Shown here: piece after piece, positions 37,062 through 46,416 of the stretch
Layout: each line of letters starts with the position of its first letter
Numbering within the stretch: position 1 is the stretch's first letter
Assembly (NCBI GenBank): GCA_012514555.1
Contig: JAAZAB010000248.1
Span: 1 to 46,416, forward strand
Direction of reading: 5' to 3'
Length of the DNA: 46,416 bases
DNA from: Lentisphaerota bacterium
GTDB lineage: Bacteria > Verrucomicrobiota > Kiritimatiellia > JAAZAB01
Made by a program: the position numbers and the translations under genes
Notes under the pieces: model-generated
What the model was told of the DNA's origin: nothing
Databases searched by the model: none
Seen by the model: the letters and a program-made list of their open reading frames with translations, nothing else

Positions 37062-38467
37062 CCGCCCCCCCGTTCGATCCTGGCGCTTTTGCGGCATGGG
37101 CGGGCGGGACATGGCAGGGCGGCATGCCTTCGTCCATACGCGGCGTGTCGAATGACACGCGCACGCTGGAGCCCGGGAACCTGTACCTGGCGCTGCGCGG
37201 AGAAAAATTCGACGGGCATTCTTTCGTGCCGGACGCGTTCGCGAAGGGCGCTGCGGGCGCGATGGTTTGTTCGGGCTGGCGCGCTCCGGGCTGCCCGAAC
37301 GGCCCCCTCCTGCGCGTGCCGGACACGGCAAAGGCGCTGCGCGCAGCGGCGTCGGCCTACCGCAGGGCGCTGGACCCCGAGGTGATCGCCGTCACCGGCA
37401 GCGTGGGCAAGACCACGGTCAAGGAGATGGCGGCGGCAGTGCTGTCGGCCAGGTGCGTGACGGCCCGGACGCGCGGGAACTGGAACAACGACGTTGGCCT
37501 GCCCCTGAGCCTCCTGGACATGGATCCCCGCGCACGGGTGGGCGTGTTCGAGCTGGGCGTGAATCATCCCGGCGAGATGGCGCCGCTCTGCAAGCTGCTG
37601 GCGCCGGACTGGGGCATCGTGACCGCGATCGCCCCGGTGCACCTTGAGTTCTTCAGCTCGGTTGAGGCCATTGCCCGCGAGAAGGCCGCGGTGTTCCGGA
37701 GCCTGCCGGGGGACGGCGTCGGAATCTACTGCGCGGACGACGCGCATGCGGGCGTTCTTGCCTCCGCGCTGAAGTGCCGCCGCCTGACCGTTGCGCTTGC
37801 CGGCGGGGCCGATTACACGGCCGCCTTCGAGCGCGGCGAAAGCGGGCCGGCCGTCGTGCGGGAGCGGGATACGGGCTCAACCTGCCGGCTTCTCATGCCG
37901 CTGCCCGGCCTGCACCACCTTGTCAACGCGCTTTTCGCCGTGGCCGCCGGCCGCGCACACGGCATCGGCTGGGACGAGATCAGGACGGCGCTGGAGGCGT
38001 ATCGCACCCAGCCAATGCGGTGGGAGCGCTCGCTGCTCAGCGGCGCGCTGGTGGTCAACGACGCTTACAACGCAAACCCGACCAGCATGAGGGCCGCGCT
38101 CCGGGCTTTCGCGCAGATGGAAGTAAGCGGCCGCAAGTGGGTCGTGCTTGGCGGCATGCGCGAGCTCGGCCGGCTGGAGGAGGAGGAGCACGAGGCGATT
38201 GGCCGCGAAGCGGCGGCCGCCGCGCCCTGGGCCGGGCTGGTGACCGTGGGGAGCCTCGGCGCCCTCATCGCCCGGGCCGCAGCCGGCCTCGGTCCCGGCA
38301 GGCTGGCGCCCTGCGCGGATCACGCCGAGGCGGCAGCCTTTCTTGCCCGCTCCGTGCGGCCGGGCGACGCGGTGCTCCTCAAAGCCTCCCGCTCCGAGCG
38401 GCTTGAAGACGTTTTGAACCTCTGGGCGCGCGCCGCCGGCGCGGCGCCTGAACCGATACGGGAGTAA
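37037..38467 (+). CDS. murF: UDP-N-acetylmuramoyl-tripeptide--D-alanyl-D-alanine ligase
   Basis: AVTGSVGKTTVKEMAAAVL, NWNNDVGLPLSLL, NDAYNANPTSMRAAL. Confidence 0.95.
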   Translation: MAGTESSLTAPPFDPGAFAAWAGGTWQGGMPSSIRGVSNDTRTLEPGNLYLALRGEKFDGHSFVPDAFAKGAAGAMVCSGWRAPGCPNGPLLRVPDTAKALRAAASAYRRALDPEVIAVTGSVGKTTVKEMAAAVLSARCVTARTRGNWNNDVGLPLSLLDMDPRARVGVFELGVNHPGEMAPLCKLLAPDWGIVTAIAPVHLEFFSSVEAIAREKAAVFRSLPGDGVGIYCADDAHAGVLASALKCRRLTVALAGGADYTAAFERGESGPAVVRERDTGSTCRLLMPLPGLHHLVNALFAVAAGRAHGIGWDEIRTALEAYRTQPMRWERSLLSGALVVNDAYNANPTSMRAALRAFAQMEVSGRKWVVLGGMRELGRLEEEEHEAIGREAAAAAPWAGLVTVGSLGALIARAAAGLGPGRLAPCADHAEAAAFLARSVRPGDAVLLKASRSERLEDVLNLWARAAGAAPEPIRE

Positions 38468-38474
38468 TGCGGAA

Positions 38475-39587
38475 ATGTTCTATTACCTTTACGAGCTTGG
38501 CGAGTGGTTCGCCCCCATGCGGGTTTTCCAGTACATCACCGTGCGCGCCCTGGCCGGCGCGGCAACGGCGTTTTGCATCATGCTCCTGACGGGGCCCCGC
38601 CTCATCGGCTTTCTGAAGCGAATCTGCGCCGGCGAATCCGCCCGCTACAGCGCCGACGCGCCCGCCATCGAGGCCCTGCGCGAAAAGAAAAAAACCACGC
38701 CGACCATGGGCGGGTTGCTCATCATATTGGCCATTGCGCTTTCGTCCCTGCTCTGGGCCCGGCTCGACAACTGGCTGGTCTGGATCGTGCTGGCCACGCT
38801 CTGCTTCATGGGCGCGGTGGGCTTTGCGGACGACTATGTGAAGGTGGTCCGGCGCAAGCCCAAGGGGCTGAGCGCGGGGCGAAAGCTGGTCCTGGAGACG
38901 GCGTGGGTCGCGGTCGTGGTCGCCGTGATTTGGGGCCTGCCGGAACTGCGCGCGAGCCTTCAGCAGCTGATGGCGCCGTTCGTGAAGGCGCCGATCGTGA
39001 GGGACATGGGGCTTGCGCTGTCGTTCCTGCTGGTGGCCGCCGTCGTGGTGGGCGCGAGCAACGCGGTGAACCTTACTGACGGCCTGGACGGCCTTGCGAT
39101 CGGCTGTACGAGCACCGTTGCGTTTGCCTACCTGGTCATGGCTTACGCGGCGGGCCACGCGGTTTTTGCGAAATACCTGCTCATCCCCTACGTTCCGGGC
39201 GCCGGCGAGCTGGCGGTGTTCTGCGGCTGCGTCATGGGCGCCGCCCTCGGGTTCCTGTGGTTCAACTGCCACCCGGCCGAGGTGTTCATGGGCGACACCG
39301 GCTCGCTGGCGCTTGGCGGGGCCATCGGCATGGTCGCCGTTCTGATCAAGCAGGAGATATCGCTCGTCTTCGTGGGCGGCGTTTTCGTCATGGAGGCGCT
39401 CAGCGTGATCCTGCAGGTGGCATCGTTCAAGCTTACCGGCCGGCGGATATTCCTGTGCTCGCCGCTGCACCACCATTTCGAAATCAGGAAGGACCGGCCC
39501 TGGAGCGAGACCCAGATCACGATCCGGTTCTGGATAATGTCAATCATCTGCGCGCTTGCGGGCATTCTGCTGCTGAAAATCCGCTGA
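38475..39587 (+). CDS. mraY: Phospho-N-acetylmuramoyl-pentapeptide-transferase
   Basis: KKKTTPTMGGLLI, FADDYVKV, NAVNLTDGLDGLAIG, MGDTGSLALGGAIG, HHHFE. Confidence 0.97.
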   Translation: MFYYLYELGEWFAPMRVFQYITVRALAGAATAFCIMLLTGPRLIGFLKRICAGESARYSADAPAIEALREKKKTTPTMGGLLIILAIALSSLLWARLDNWLVWIVLATLCFMGAVGFADDYVKVVRRKPKGLSAGRKLVLETAWVAVVVAVIWGLPELRASLQQLMAPFVKAPIVRDMGLALSFLLVAAVVVGASNAVNLTDGLDGLAIGCTSTVAFAYLVMAYAAGHAVFAKYLLIPYVPGAGELAVFCGCVMGAALGFLWFNCHPAEVFMGDTGSLALGGAIGMVAVLIKQEISLVFVGGVFVMEALSVILQVASFKLTGRRIFLCSPLHHHFEIRKDRPWSETQITIRFWIMSIICALAGILLLKIR

Positions 39588-39626
39588 TGGCGCGCCGGCC
39601 GCGCGACCGGCGCCGGGGGAAACGCG

Positions 39627-41018
39627 TTGAAAACAAAGGCGCCAAGGGCATCCGCGGGCGAGAAGTACGCCTCGGCCCTGGTTCTTGGCCTGGGCGGGAG
39701 CGGCGCCGACGCCGCCCGCCTGCTGAGGCGCGAGGGAGCCGAGGTCACGGTGATGGACCGCGCCCGCACCGGTGAGCTTGCGGCGGAGGCGGCGGCTCTC
39801 GAAGCCGAGGGCGTGCGGGTCATGCTGGGCCGGGATGCGCCGCCGGATTCCGCCTTTTCCGTATGCATTGTCAGCCCCGGATTCCCGGCGGAATCGCCGG
39901 CGCTCAGAACTCTTCGCGCCAGGAGCGTGCCGGTCCTGCCCGAGTTCGAACTGGGCTGGAGCCGCCTGGGGTCGCGCGCCGTTGCCGTGACCGGGTCGAA
40001 CGGCAAGAGCACTCTCGTGAAGCTCTGCGCGGAGGCCCTGCGGGCGGCGGGCTTCAGGTCCGCCCAGTGCGGAAACTGCCTGCCTACCGTCTGCCGCCTT
40101 GCGCTGGAGCAGGGCCAGCGCCCCCTGGACTGGGCCGTGATTGAGCTCAGCTCGTTCCAGCTTGAACAGGCGGCAGCCTTCCGGCCGGAGGTGGCCGTGC
40201 TCCTGAACCTGCACCCGAATCACCTTGACCGGCATGCGGACATGGGCGCCTACCGGGCGGCCAAGGCGCGGCTGTTTGCAAACATGGCCTCCCCCGACAA
40301 GGCGATCGTGTGGGAGCCTGAAAAGGAAAGCATGGCGCTGCTCGCGGCATCGGCCCCGGACTGGATTTCGTTCGGCCTTTCCGAAGCGGCGGATTACAGG
40401 TATGCGCGGGGCGGCGTCACGGCCCGCGCGGCCCGGAACGCGGGGCAGCCCGGCGGCGCATTCCTGCCGACGCGCGGAACGATGTTCGACAACGAAATAA
40501 TGGGGCTGGCCGCGGCCGCGGCCATGGCGGTCGCGGATGCGTGCGGCGCCGGCGCCGGCGCGCTGTCCGGCGCGATGCGTGATTTTCACCCCCTGCCGCA
40601 CCGCATGAGCGAGGTTGCCGCGCTGCGCGGCGTGAGGTTCGTGGACGATTCCAAGGCGACCAGCCTCGCGGCGCTTGCCGCGGCCCTCACGATGACCCCG
40701 GGCCGCGTGCGCCTGATAGCGGGCGGCCTGGCAAAGCGCGAGCCTTTTGACCCGGTGCGCCCGCTTCTTGCCGGCAAGGTCCCGGCCGCCTACCTGATAG
40801 GGAAAGACGCTCCGCTGCTCGCGGATGCCTGGCGGGACGCGGCGGAGTGCGTGCTCTGCGGCGACATCGAGGAGGCCGTGCGCCGCGCATGGTCCGAGGC
40901 GGCGCCGGGCGACACCGTGCTCCTTGCGCCGGGCTGCGCCAGCTTCGACCAGTTCCGCAATTTCGGGGAGCGGGGAGACCGCTTTTCCGCCGCCGTCCGC
41001 GCGCTTTCCGGACGATGA
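39627..41018 (+). CDS. murD: UDP-N-acetylmuramoylalanine--D-glutamate ligase (TTG start)
   Basis: VTGSNGKSTLVKLCAEAL, LLNLHPNHLDRH, FVDDSKATSLAAL, LLAPGCASFDQFRNFGERGDRF. Confidence 0.94.
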   Translation: MKTKAPRASAGEKYASALVLGLGGSGADAARLLRREGAEVTVMDRARTGELAAEAAALEAEGVRVMLGRDAPPDSAFSVCIVSPGFPAESPALRTLRARSVPVLPEFELGWSRLGSRAVAVTGSNGKSTLVKLCAEALRAAGFRSAQCGNCLPTVCRLALEQGQRPLDWAVIELSSFQLEQAAAFRPEVAVLLNLHPNHLDRHADMGAYRAAKARLFANMASPDKAIVWEPEKESMALLAASAPDWISFGLSEAADYRYARGGVTARAARNAGQPGGAFLPTRGTMFDNEIMGLAAAAAMAVADACGAGAGALSGAMRDFHPLPHRMSEVAALRGVRFVDDSKATSLAALAAALTMTPGRVRLIAGGLAKREPFDPVRPLLAGKVPAAYLIGKDAPLLADAWRDAAECVLCGDIEEAVRRAWSEAAPGDTVLLAPGCASFDQFRNFGERGDRFSAAVRALSGR

Positions 41019-41047
41019 TTTAAAATGGAGGTGCATTCGAAAATTGC

Positions 41048-41076
41048 TTGACATCGAAACGATGCCGCCGTATTGA
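41048..41076 (+). promoter_or_regulatory. Sigma70-like promoter TTGACA-N17-TATTGA upstream of LysM gene
   Basis: TTGACA 41048-41053, 17-nt spacer, TATTGA 41071-41076. Confidence 0.6.
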
Positions 41077-41145
41077 ATACCTCGTTGGACTATAAATATT
41101 TTTTAACCTGCGTCGTTTGGTTCTTATCTAACGAGGGAAAGCACC

Positions 41146-42198
41146 ATGTCAAACGAGTCGCGAAAATCCACAATATGGGTAAACGCTGAAATGAAGAATT
41201 ACATGCTGGTCTTGATTGTGGTTGCAGTTCACGGCGCCCTCGTGGGGTCCCTGCTGTTCGCCGGCGGCTGCGGCCGGAAAACCGTCGCGTCAGACGCACC
41301 CGCGGTGACTGCCGAGGAAACCGTGCCGATGCCCATGCCGAAGACGGTTGCGGATCAGCCGGCGCCGGGAAGGATGCCGGCCACCGCAAGGGGCCCGGGC
41401 GTTGTCGTGCCAGCCGATTCGCCTTCCATTCCCGCTGTTAAGCCCGCGCCGACCGTGAAGCCGTCCGAGACCCACGAATATGTCGTGCAGTCCGGCGACC
41501 AGCTTGCGAGCATTGCAAAGCGCTCGAACACCACGACGGCCGAGATAATGGCCCTGAACAGGATATCGAACCCCAATAAAATTTTCGCAGGCCAGAGGCT
41601 CCTCATACCCGGCAAAACCACAAAGGCCCCTGCCAAGAAGGCGCCCAAGGCAGCCGCCAAGCAGGCCGTCACGGCGGCGCCCGACAGCGGCGAATACACG
41701 GTGCAGGCGGGCGACATTCTTGGCAGGATCGCCAGGAAATTCGGAGTAAAGGTCGCCGACATCAGGGAGGCGAACGGCCTGAAGAGCGATGCGATCCGCG
41801 CCGGCCAGAAGCTCAAAATCCCCTCGGCCAAGAAGGAAGAAGCTGCCGTGCAGGCGGCCCCGGCGCCTGTTGCTGAGCCGGCCCCTGCGCCTGCTGCCGA
41901 GCCGGCCCCTGCCGAATCCGTCCCCGCACCCGAGCCCGCGCCCGGGATCGCCACCGAGCCCGCGGCGGCGCTTGAGCCGGCGGCTGTTCCGGCGCCGGCC
42001 GGTGCGCAGGATGCCACGGCCGCCATCCCTGCGGTGGCGGAGTCGGGACTCACACACGTGGTCAGAGCCGGGGATGACCTCGGGATAATCGCAAAGTTGT
42101 ATGCAGTCAAAATCGAGTCGCTCGCGCAGCTTAACAACCTGACGCCCGGAACCGCGCTGAACCCCGGGCAGAGGCTGCTCATTCCCGAGAGCCACTGA
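41146..42198 (+). CDS. Membrane-anchored triple-LysM protein with Pro/Ala-rich linker
   Basis: Three LysM units (EYVVQSGDQLASIAKRSN..., EYTVQAGDILGRIARKFG..., THVVRAGDDLGIIAKLYA...); linker PAPVAEPAPAPAAEPAPAESVPAPEPAPG. Confidence 0.9.
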   Translation: MSNESRKSTIWVNAEMKNYMLVLIVVAVHGALVGSLLFAGGCGRKTVASDAPAVTAEETVPMPMPKTVADQPAPGRMPATARGPGVVVPADSPSIPAVKPAPTVKPSETHEYVVQSGDQLASIAKRSNTTTAEIMALNRISNPNKIFAGQRLLIPGKTTKAPAKKAPKAAAKQAVTAAPDSGEYTVQAGDILGRIARKFGVKVADIREANGLKSDAIRAGQKLKIPSAKKEEAAVQAAPAPVAEPAPAPAAEPAPAESVPAPEPAPGIATEPAAALEPAAVPAPAGAQDATAAIPAVAESGLTHVVRAGDDLGIIAKLYAVKIESLAQLNNLTPGTALNPGQRLLIPESH

Positions 42199-42226
42199 CG
42201 TTCTTACGCAACCAGGTGCCGGCGGA

Positions 42227-43357
42227 ATGTGGAAAACCTCGAGTGCCCTTCTGCTTGTGGTAGCGGTTCTGCTGATGGTCGGGGGCGTGATGGTCGCCAG
42301 CACCAGCACCGTCAAGGGGCTGGAGGACCACGGCGACACAGACTATTTCCTGAAGCGCCAGCTGGTTTGGATAGTTTTGTCCGTCGTGGCCGGAATTGCC
42401 GCATGCTTTTTTGATTATCACTACCTGCGCCACCTGGCCTTTCCGCTCCTGGCTGTTTCATGTCTGCTGCTGGTCCTTGTTTTCGTGCCCCATGTCGGGG
42501 TCAGGGTGGGGGGAAGCTATCGCTGGCTGCGGTTGGGCGGGCTGGGATTTCAGCCGTCTGAACTCGCCAAGTTTTCCCTGGTGGTCGCGATATGCTGGTG
42601 GTTCACGCGCGAGCGGAGGAAGGTCCGGGAACTCGCTCGCGGCTTTCTTTACCCCGCGGCCGCGATAGTGTGCGTTCTGGTTCTGATCCTTGCCGAGCCC
42701 GATTACGGCACCACGGTGCTGACGGCCGCGGTTTCGCTGCTCATTATGTTCGTCGCGGGGGTCCGGATCCATTACCTCGTTTTGCTGGCGGTCGCCGGAG
42801 CGTTATTCATAACTGTCCTGGTCGCGCACAATCCCAACCGCATGGAGCGGCTCATGGCGTTCCTCGAGCCCGAAAAATATGCCCAGACCACCGCCTATCA
42901 GCTGAAAGGCGCGCTGGACGCCTTCGTGCTGGGCGGGCGCCGGGGCGTCGGCCTCGGGCAGGGCGTTCAGAAACAGTCCTACCTCCCGGAGTCGCACACT
43001 GATTTCATTTACGCAGTCGTGGGCGAGGAGCTCGGCCTGCGGGCGACCGTTCCCGTGCTGCTGCTCTACCTCGCCTTCTTCGCTCTGGGCATGCGCATCG
43101 CCATGAAGACGACTGACGTTTTCGGCCGCTTCCTCGCGTTCGGGCTGACCCTCATGATCACGCTTCAGGCCATCATCAATTTTGGCGTGGTGACCGGCTT
43201 GTTTCCGACAAAGGGCCTCTCGCTGCCGTTCATCAGCTTCGGAGGGTCATGCCTGCTGGTTTCGATGATCGCGGTGGGCGTGCTGGTGAACATTGCGCAC
43301 CACACCGGAGGCTTAATCGAGGAGCCGGTGATCAGGGACACGCTTCATGACCTTTGA
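42227..43357 (+). CDS. ftsW: SEDS-family peptidoglycan polymerase FtsW
   Basis: VGGSYRWLRLGGLGFQPSELAKF, FVAGVR, LPESHTDFIYAVVGEELG, GLSLPFISFGGSCLL. Confidence 0.95.
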   Translation: MWKTSSALLLVVAVLLMVGGVMVASTSTVKGLEDHGDTDYFLKRQLVWIVLSVVAGIAACFFDYHYLRHLAFPLLAVSCLLLVLVFVPHVGVRVGGSYRWLRLGGLGFQPSELAKFSLVVAICWWFTRERRKVRELARGFLYPAAAIVCVLVLILAEPDYGTTVLTAAVSLLIMFVAGVRIHYLVLLAVAGALFITVLVAHNPNRMERLMAFLEPEKYAQTTAYQLKGALDAFVLGGRRGVGLGQGVQKQSYLPESHTDFIYAVVGEELGLRATVPVLLLYLAFFALGMRIAMKTTDVFGRFLAFGLTLMITLQAIINFGVVTGLFPTKGLSLPFISFGGSCLLVSMIAVGVLVNIAHHTGGLIEEPVIRDTLHDL

Positions 43358-43442
43358 AGGGGCGCCAGCGCCGCTCCTGGCGCAGCCCTGCCCGACAGCC
43401 CGGGCAAGTTAGATTTCTCGTTACAGGCATTCGGAAGCCGGA

Positions 43443-43512
43443 ATTCAGGAGCCGGAATGCGAATGCCAGTTTGAGGCATATTCGCGGGCATTCTGAATTC
43501 TGACTCCTGAAT
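43443..43512. repeat. Nested palindrome between ftsW and aminotransferase gene
   Basis: ATTCAGGAG (43443-43451)/CTCCTGAAT (43504-43512) and GAATGCC (43461-43467)/GGCATTC (43487-43493). Confidence 0.8.
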
Positions 43513-43603
43513 GGCAGCGATTTTTCTTGATATTCCCGCCCGCGGTGCTTTGATTAACGTTCAATCGCACGACTGCCAAGATCAAAAAAAGGGATATTGC
43601 CCC

Positions 43604-44848
43604 ATGAAAGGTGCACAAAGGCTGGCTCTGGAAGGCGGGCCAAAGGTCAGAAAGGCGGCCTGGCCGATGCCGGGCAGGCGTTTCGGCAGGGAGGAACTCC
43701 GGCAACTCAAGGAGGCGCTTGAACAGAACACGCTGTTCTACAAGCATGGCAAGAAGACCGCCCTGCTGTGCGAGAAAATGTCAAGGCTGGTCGGGGCCGG
43801 AAACGTGGTGCCCTGCAGTTCCGGATCGGCCGCCATACATGGCGCCGTCAAGGCGTGCGGGGTGGGCCCCGCGGACGAAGTGATCACCGCTCCGATCACG
43901 GACGCCGGCACGCTGCTTGGCATTGTTTACGAGGGGGCAATACCCGTTTTCGCCGACGTGAATACGGACAGCTTCAACATGACCCCGGCCTCGGTTGAGG
44001 CGCGCATCACCCCGCGCACGCGCGCAGTGATCGTGGTGCACCTGATGGGCAACCCGGCGGACGTCGAGGGAATAGTGGCGGTGTGCCGCGGAAAGGGCAT
44101 CAAGGTCATCGAGGATTGCGCGCAGGCATGGGGCGCAAAGATGAACGGGCGGCCGCTTGGAACCTTTGGCGATTGCGGCTGTTTTTCGCTGAATGATTTC
44201 AAGCACATCAGCTGCGGGGAGGGCGGCCTGATCGTCACGGACGACGGCGACCTGGCCTGGCGCGCGGCGCTGAGCATAGACAAGTGCTATGACAGGGTCC
44301 GCAACACGCGAGGCATGGAGTTCTGCGCCCCGAACTACCGCATCACGGAGCTGCAAAGCGCCGTTGCCATAGCGCAGCTTGGCCGGCTCAAAGGCCTAGT
44401 GACCAAACGCAACGCCCTCGGCGCCCGCCTGGGAAAGGGGCTGCGAAAGGCGCCGGGCATCATTCCCTGCAAGGTGCTGCCGGGCGCCTGGCCGAGCTGG
44501 TGGTTCTACATGTTCCGGATCGACACCGGCGTGCTGGGCGTGGATGCCGACACGTTTATCAAGGCTGTTGCGGCGGAAGGCGTGCCGCTTGAGCGGTATT
44601 GCGAGCCGGTGCACTATTCATACAAGTACCTGGTGAACCAATCGGCGTTCAACCATTCGAAGTGGCCGTTCTCGTCGGCAAAGGCCGTGCCGCCCTATGG
44701 ACGCGGATACTGCCCGTCCGCCGAAATGGCGTACGAAACCGGGGTGCGATTCAAGCTTAACCATTGGCTTGGCGCCAGGGAGATTGACGATACTGTCAAG
44801 GCTGTCTCAAAGGTGGCCGCCTGTTTCAAGTCCAGGAAATCGGGGTGA
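43604..44848 (+). CDS. DegT/DnrJ/EryC1/StrS family PLP-dependent aminotransferase
   Basis: PCSSGSAAIHGAVKACGVGPADEVITAPIT, VIEDCAQAWGAKMNGRPLGTFGDCGCFSLNDFKHISCGEGGLIVTDD with PLP-Lys. Confidence 0.92.
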   Translation: MKGAQRLALEGGPKVRKAAWPMPGRRFGREELRQLKEALEQNTLFYKHGKKTALLCEKMSRLVGAGNVVPCSSGSAAIHGAVKACGVGPADEVITAPITDAGTLLGIVYEGAIPVFADVNTDSFNMTPASVEARITPRTRAVIVVHLMGNPADVEGIVAVCRGKGIKVIEDCAQAWGAKMNGRPLGTFGDCGCFSLNDFKHISCGEGGLIVTDDGDLAWRAALSIDKCYDRVRNTRGMEFCAPNYRITELQSAVAIAQLGRLKGLVTKRNALGARLGKGLRKAPGIIPCKVLPGAWPSWWFYMFRIDTGVLGVDADTFIKAVAAEGVPLERYCEPVHYSYKYLVNQSAFNHSKWPFSSAKAVPPYGRGYCPSAEMAYETGVRFKLNHWLGAREIDDTVKAVSKVAACFKSRKSG

Positions 44849-44965
44849 AGCCTGCGATGCGGCATTGCGGCCTGGCCCGGCTGCGCGCGCGGACGCCTTT
44901 CCCTGCCCCGGGGCCGGGAATGGGCATGGACTTGTCAAAGGTTGAAAATAGACGCAAGTTGCATG

Positions 44966-44994
44966 TTGACAGTGCTATGCTGAAATGGTTAAAT
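44966..44994 (+). promoter_or_regulatory. Sigma70-like promoter TTGACA-N17-TTAAAT
   Basis: TTGACA 44966-44971, 17-nt spacer, TTAAAT 44989-44994, upstream of the CDS at 45060. Confidence 0.65.
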
Positions 44995-45059
44995 ATGGAC
45001 GTGAAAAGGCATATTGCCATTGACAGAGCCCGGGCGCATTGGTTGGCGGGTCAATAGCC

Positions 45060-46416
45060 ATGAGAATCATCAAATACGCCCTGCTTGCAGGCCTGCTCTC
45101 CGCTTCATGCGCAAGCCGGGGAGCGCCGGCGCCATCTACCAACACGGTGACGCCAACGAAGCCATACAAGGAGACGTTTGAAGGCTACAAGAGCGAAACG
45201 CCCCTCGTGGGCGGAACAAACGGGTGGTACGCCAGCCACGAGGATGTCGTCGCACAGACGAAGTTCGTGTACTCCGGCGATATGGCCGCAAAGATTCCGT
45301 TCGACTGCTCTCTTTCAAACCGCTTCGAAAACGTGGTCAGCAACGTGTGGGTGACCATGTGGGTTCGCACGATGCTGTACGGCTACACGAACCCTCCGCC
45401 GCCAAACACGAATGCCGCGACGGTCTTCTATATAGACACCAACGGCCATTTTGTGGCGAAGAACGGGACCTCCGCCGGAAACTGGACCACGGTGACGAAA
45501 ACGGCCACGGACGGGGAATATCGCCTGGAGAACGAACAGTGGTCGCGCCTGGACATGTACCAGGACTATGAGGCCGGGACGTGGAAGCTGTTCTCGGACT
45601 ATGTGCTCATAAGCGACGAACTGCCCTTTGTGAACAAGGGCGTCACGAACTTCAACGGGTTCGACCTCTATAATGGCCAGGCGAATTCTTTCCTTGACAA
45701 TGTCGAGGTGAGCTACGCCATTCCGGCCGACCTGGTCAACAACGGGGTCGACTGGCTGCCGCACCTCCGGGCCACCGCCAACGTGATCTCCAACGAAGTG
45801 AACGAGGATTACTGCGCAAATTCCCAGACGGTTGGCGTTTACCGCGCAGGCGGCTATTACAAGCTGAACTACGAGTGCTACGTTTCCGCCGGATCGGAAT
45901 GGATGTCAATCGACTCCACGGGCGGAACGAGCGAGGGCGAGACGAATTTGATAGTGATTTCCTACAATACAATTTACTTGAGCCGGGGCGTGCACACCGG
46001 GAAAGTCACCGTGGTGGGCAGAGCGGAAGGGTTTGGGACCAATGTTTTTGCCGTGAATTCCCCGACGACGATTGAAGTCCGCATGACCATCGCCCACCCG
46101 CTTCCATCCGTCGCAGTTGATCCGACGGTTTTGAACGCCACCATCCAGAAAGGCGCGAACGCCGGGGACAAGACTTTCCAGGTGTGGAACGGAAGCGGCA
46201 ACTACATCCTCCGCTACACGATCGCCCGCGAAGCTTCCAACGATTGGATTTCAATCGGCGCTCCGTCGGTGGGGACCATCACCGGCAGCGGCGAGACTAA
46301 CAGGGCAAGGATCGGTTTCCTGACCGCGGACCTTGATTATGGAACGCATACCGGGCGAGTCATAGTTTCCGGCACGGACCTGGAGTACGGGGACACGGTT
46401 CCGGAGCGCCAGGTGG
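45060..46416 (+). CDS. Secreted/lipoprotein-like protein with BACON-like repeats (partial, runs off window)
   Basis: ATG 45060, frame open to window end; signal MRIIKYALLAGLLSASCA; repeats such as WISIGAPSVGTITGSGETNRARIGFLTADLDYGTHTGRVIVSG. Confidence 0.8.
   Translation, partial: MRIIKYALLAGLLSASCASRGAPAPSTNTVTPTKPYKETFEGYKSETPLVGGTNGWYASHEDVVAQTKFVYSGDMAAKIPFDCSLSNRFENVVSNVWVTMWVRTMLYGYTNPPPPNTNAATVFYIDTNGHFVAKNGTSAGNWTTVTKTATDGEYRLENEQWSRLDMYQDYEAGTWKLFSDYVLISDELPFVNKGVTNFNGFDLYNGQANSFLDNVEVSYAIPADLVNNGVDWLPHLRATANVISNEVNEDYCANSQTVGVYRAGGYYKLNYECYVSAGSEWMSIDSTGGTSEGETNLIVISYNTIYLSRGVHTGKVTVVGRAEGFGTNVFAVNSPTTIEVRMTIAHPLPSVAVDPTVLNATIQKGANAGDKTFQVWNGSGNYILRYTIAREASNDWISIGAPSVGTITGSGETNRARIGFLTADLDYGTHTGRVIVSGTDLEYGDTVPERQV

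Noticed and set aside
35268-37331. 687-aa minus-strand ORF opposite ftsI/murE
   Set aside because: Shadow ORF of GC-rich coding DNA; no recognisable motifs
44845-45057. 70-aa ORF upstream of the BACON-like gene
   Set aside because: Overlaps the promoter TTGACA-N17-TTAAAT, no SD, no recognisable motif

Overview
High-GC bacterial chromosomal window, about 46.4 kb and mostly core genome. Left part, minus strand: rpmH-rnpA-yidD-yidC plus an ABC ATPase, preceded by a Gfo/Idh/MocA oxidoreductase, an ankyrin-repeat protein and a pyrimidine-nucleoside phosphorylase. Middle, plus strand: a ceramidase-like protein, tRNA-Ala(GGC), thrS, infC, rpmI, rplT, pheS, pheT, a ~550-bp structured non-coding gap, rarA, a 5-formyl-THF cyclo-ligase, rny, xseA, xseB, dxs, tlyA, nadK, a large membrane protein, an interrupted small ORF and a glycerol dehydrogenase. 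Right part: a CNNM/CBS (CorC/HlyC-like) protein on the minus strand, then a division/cell-wall cluster (mraZ, small Cys-rich protein, rsmH, ftsL-like, ftsI, murE, murF, mraY, murD, LysM protein, ftsW), a DegT/DnrJ aminotransferase, and a secreted BACON-like repeat protein cut by the window edge. Gene content suggests a PVC-group-like organism (Verrucomicrobiota/Kiritimatiellota/Lentisphaerota), but this is a tentative guess. I see no CRISPR array, prophage, obvious transposase or recognisable defence system. The best second-look signals are: (i) a near-consensus sigma70-type promoter (TTGACA-N17-TATATA) inside the 3' end of pheT, facing a structured non-coding region upstream of rarA-fau; (ii) an infC gene whose likely start is AUU; (iii) dispersed palindromic repeats of at least two types, one with two near-identical copies ~29 kb apart; (iv) a small ORF split by a single in-frame TGA; (v) a tRNA-Ala/thrS junction with start-site ambiguity. 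All calls come from reading the sequence; no database search was run.
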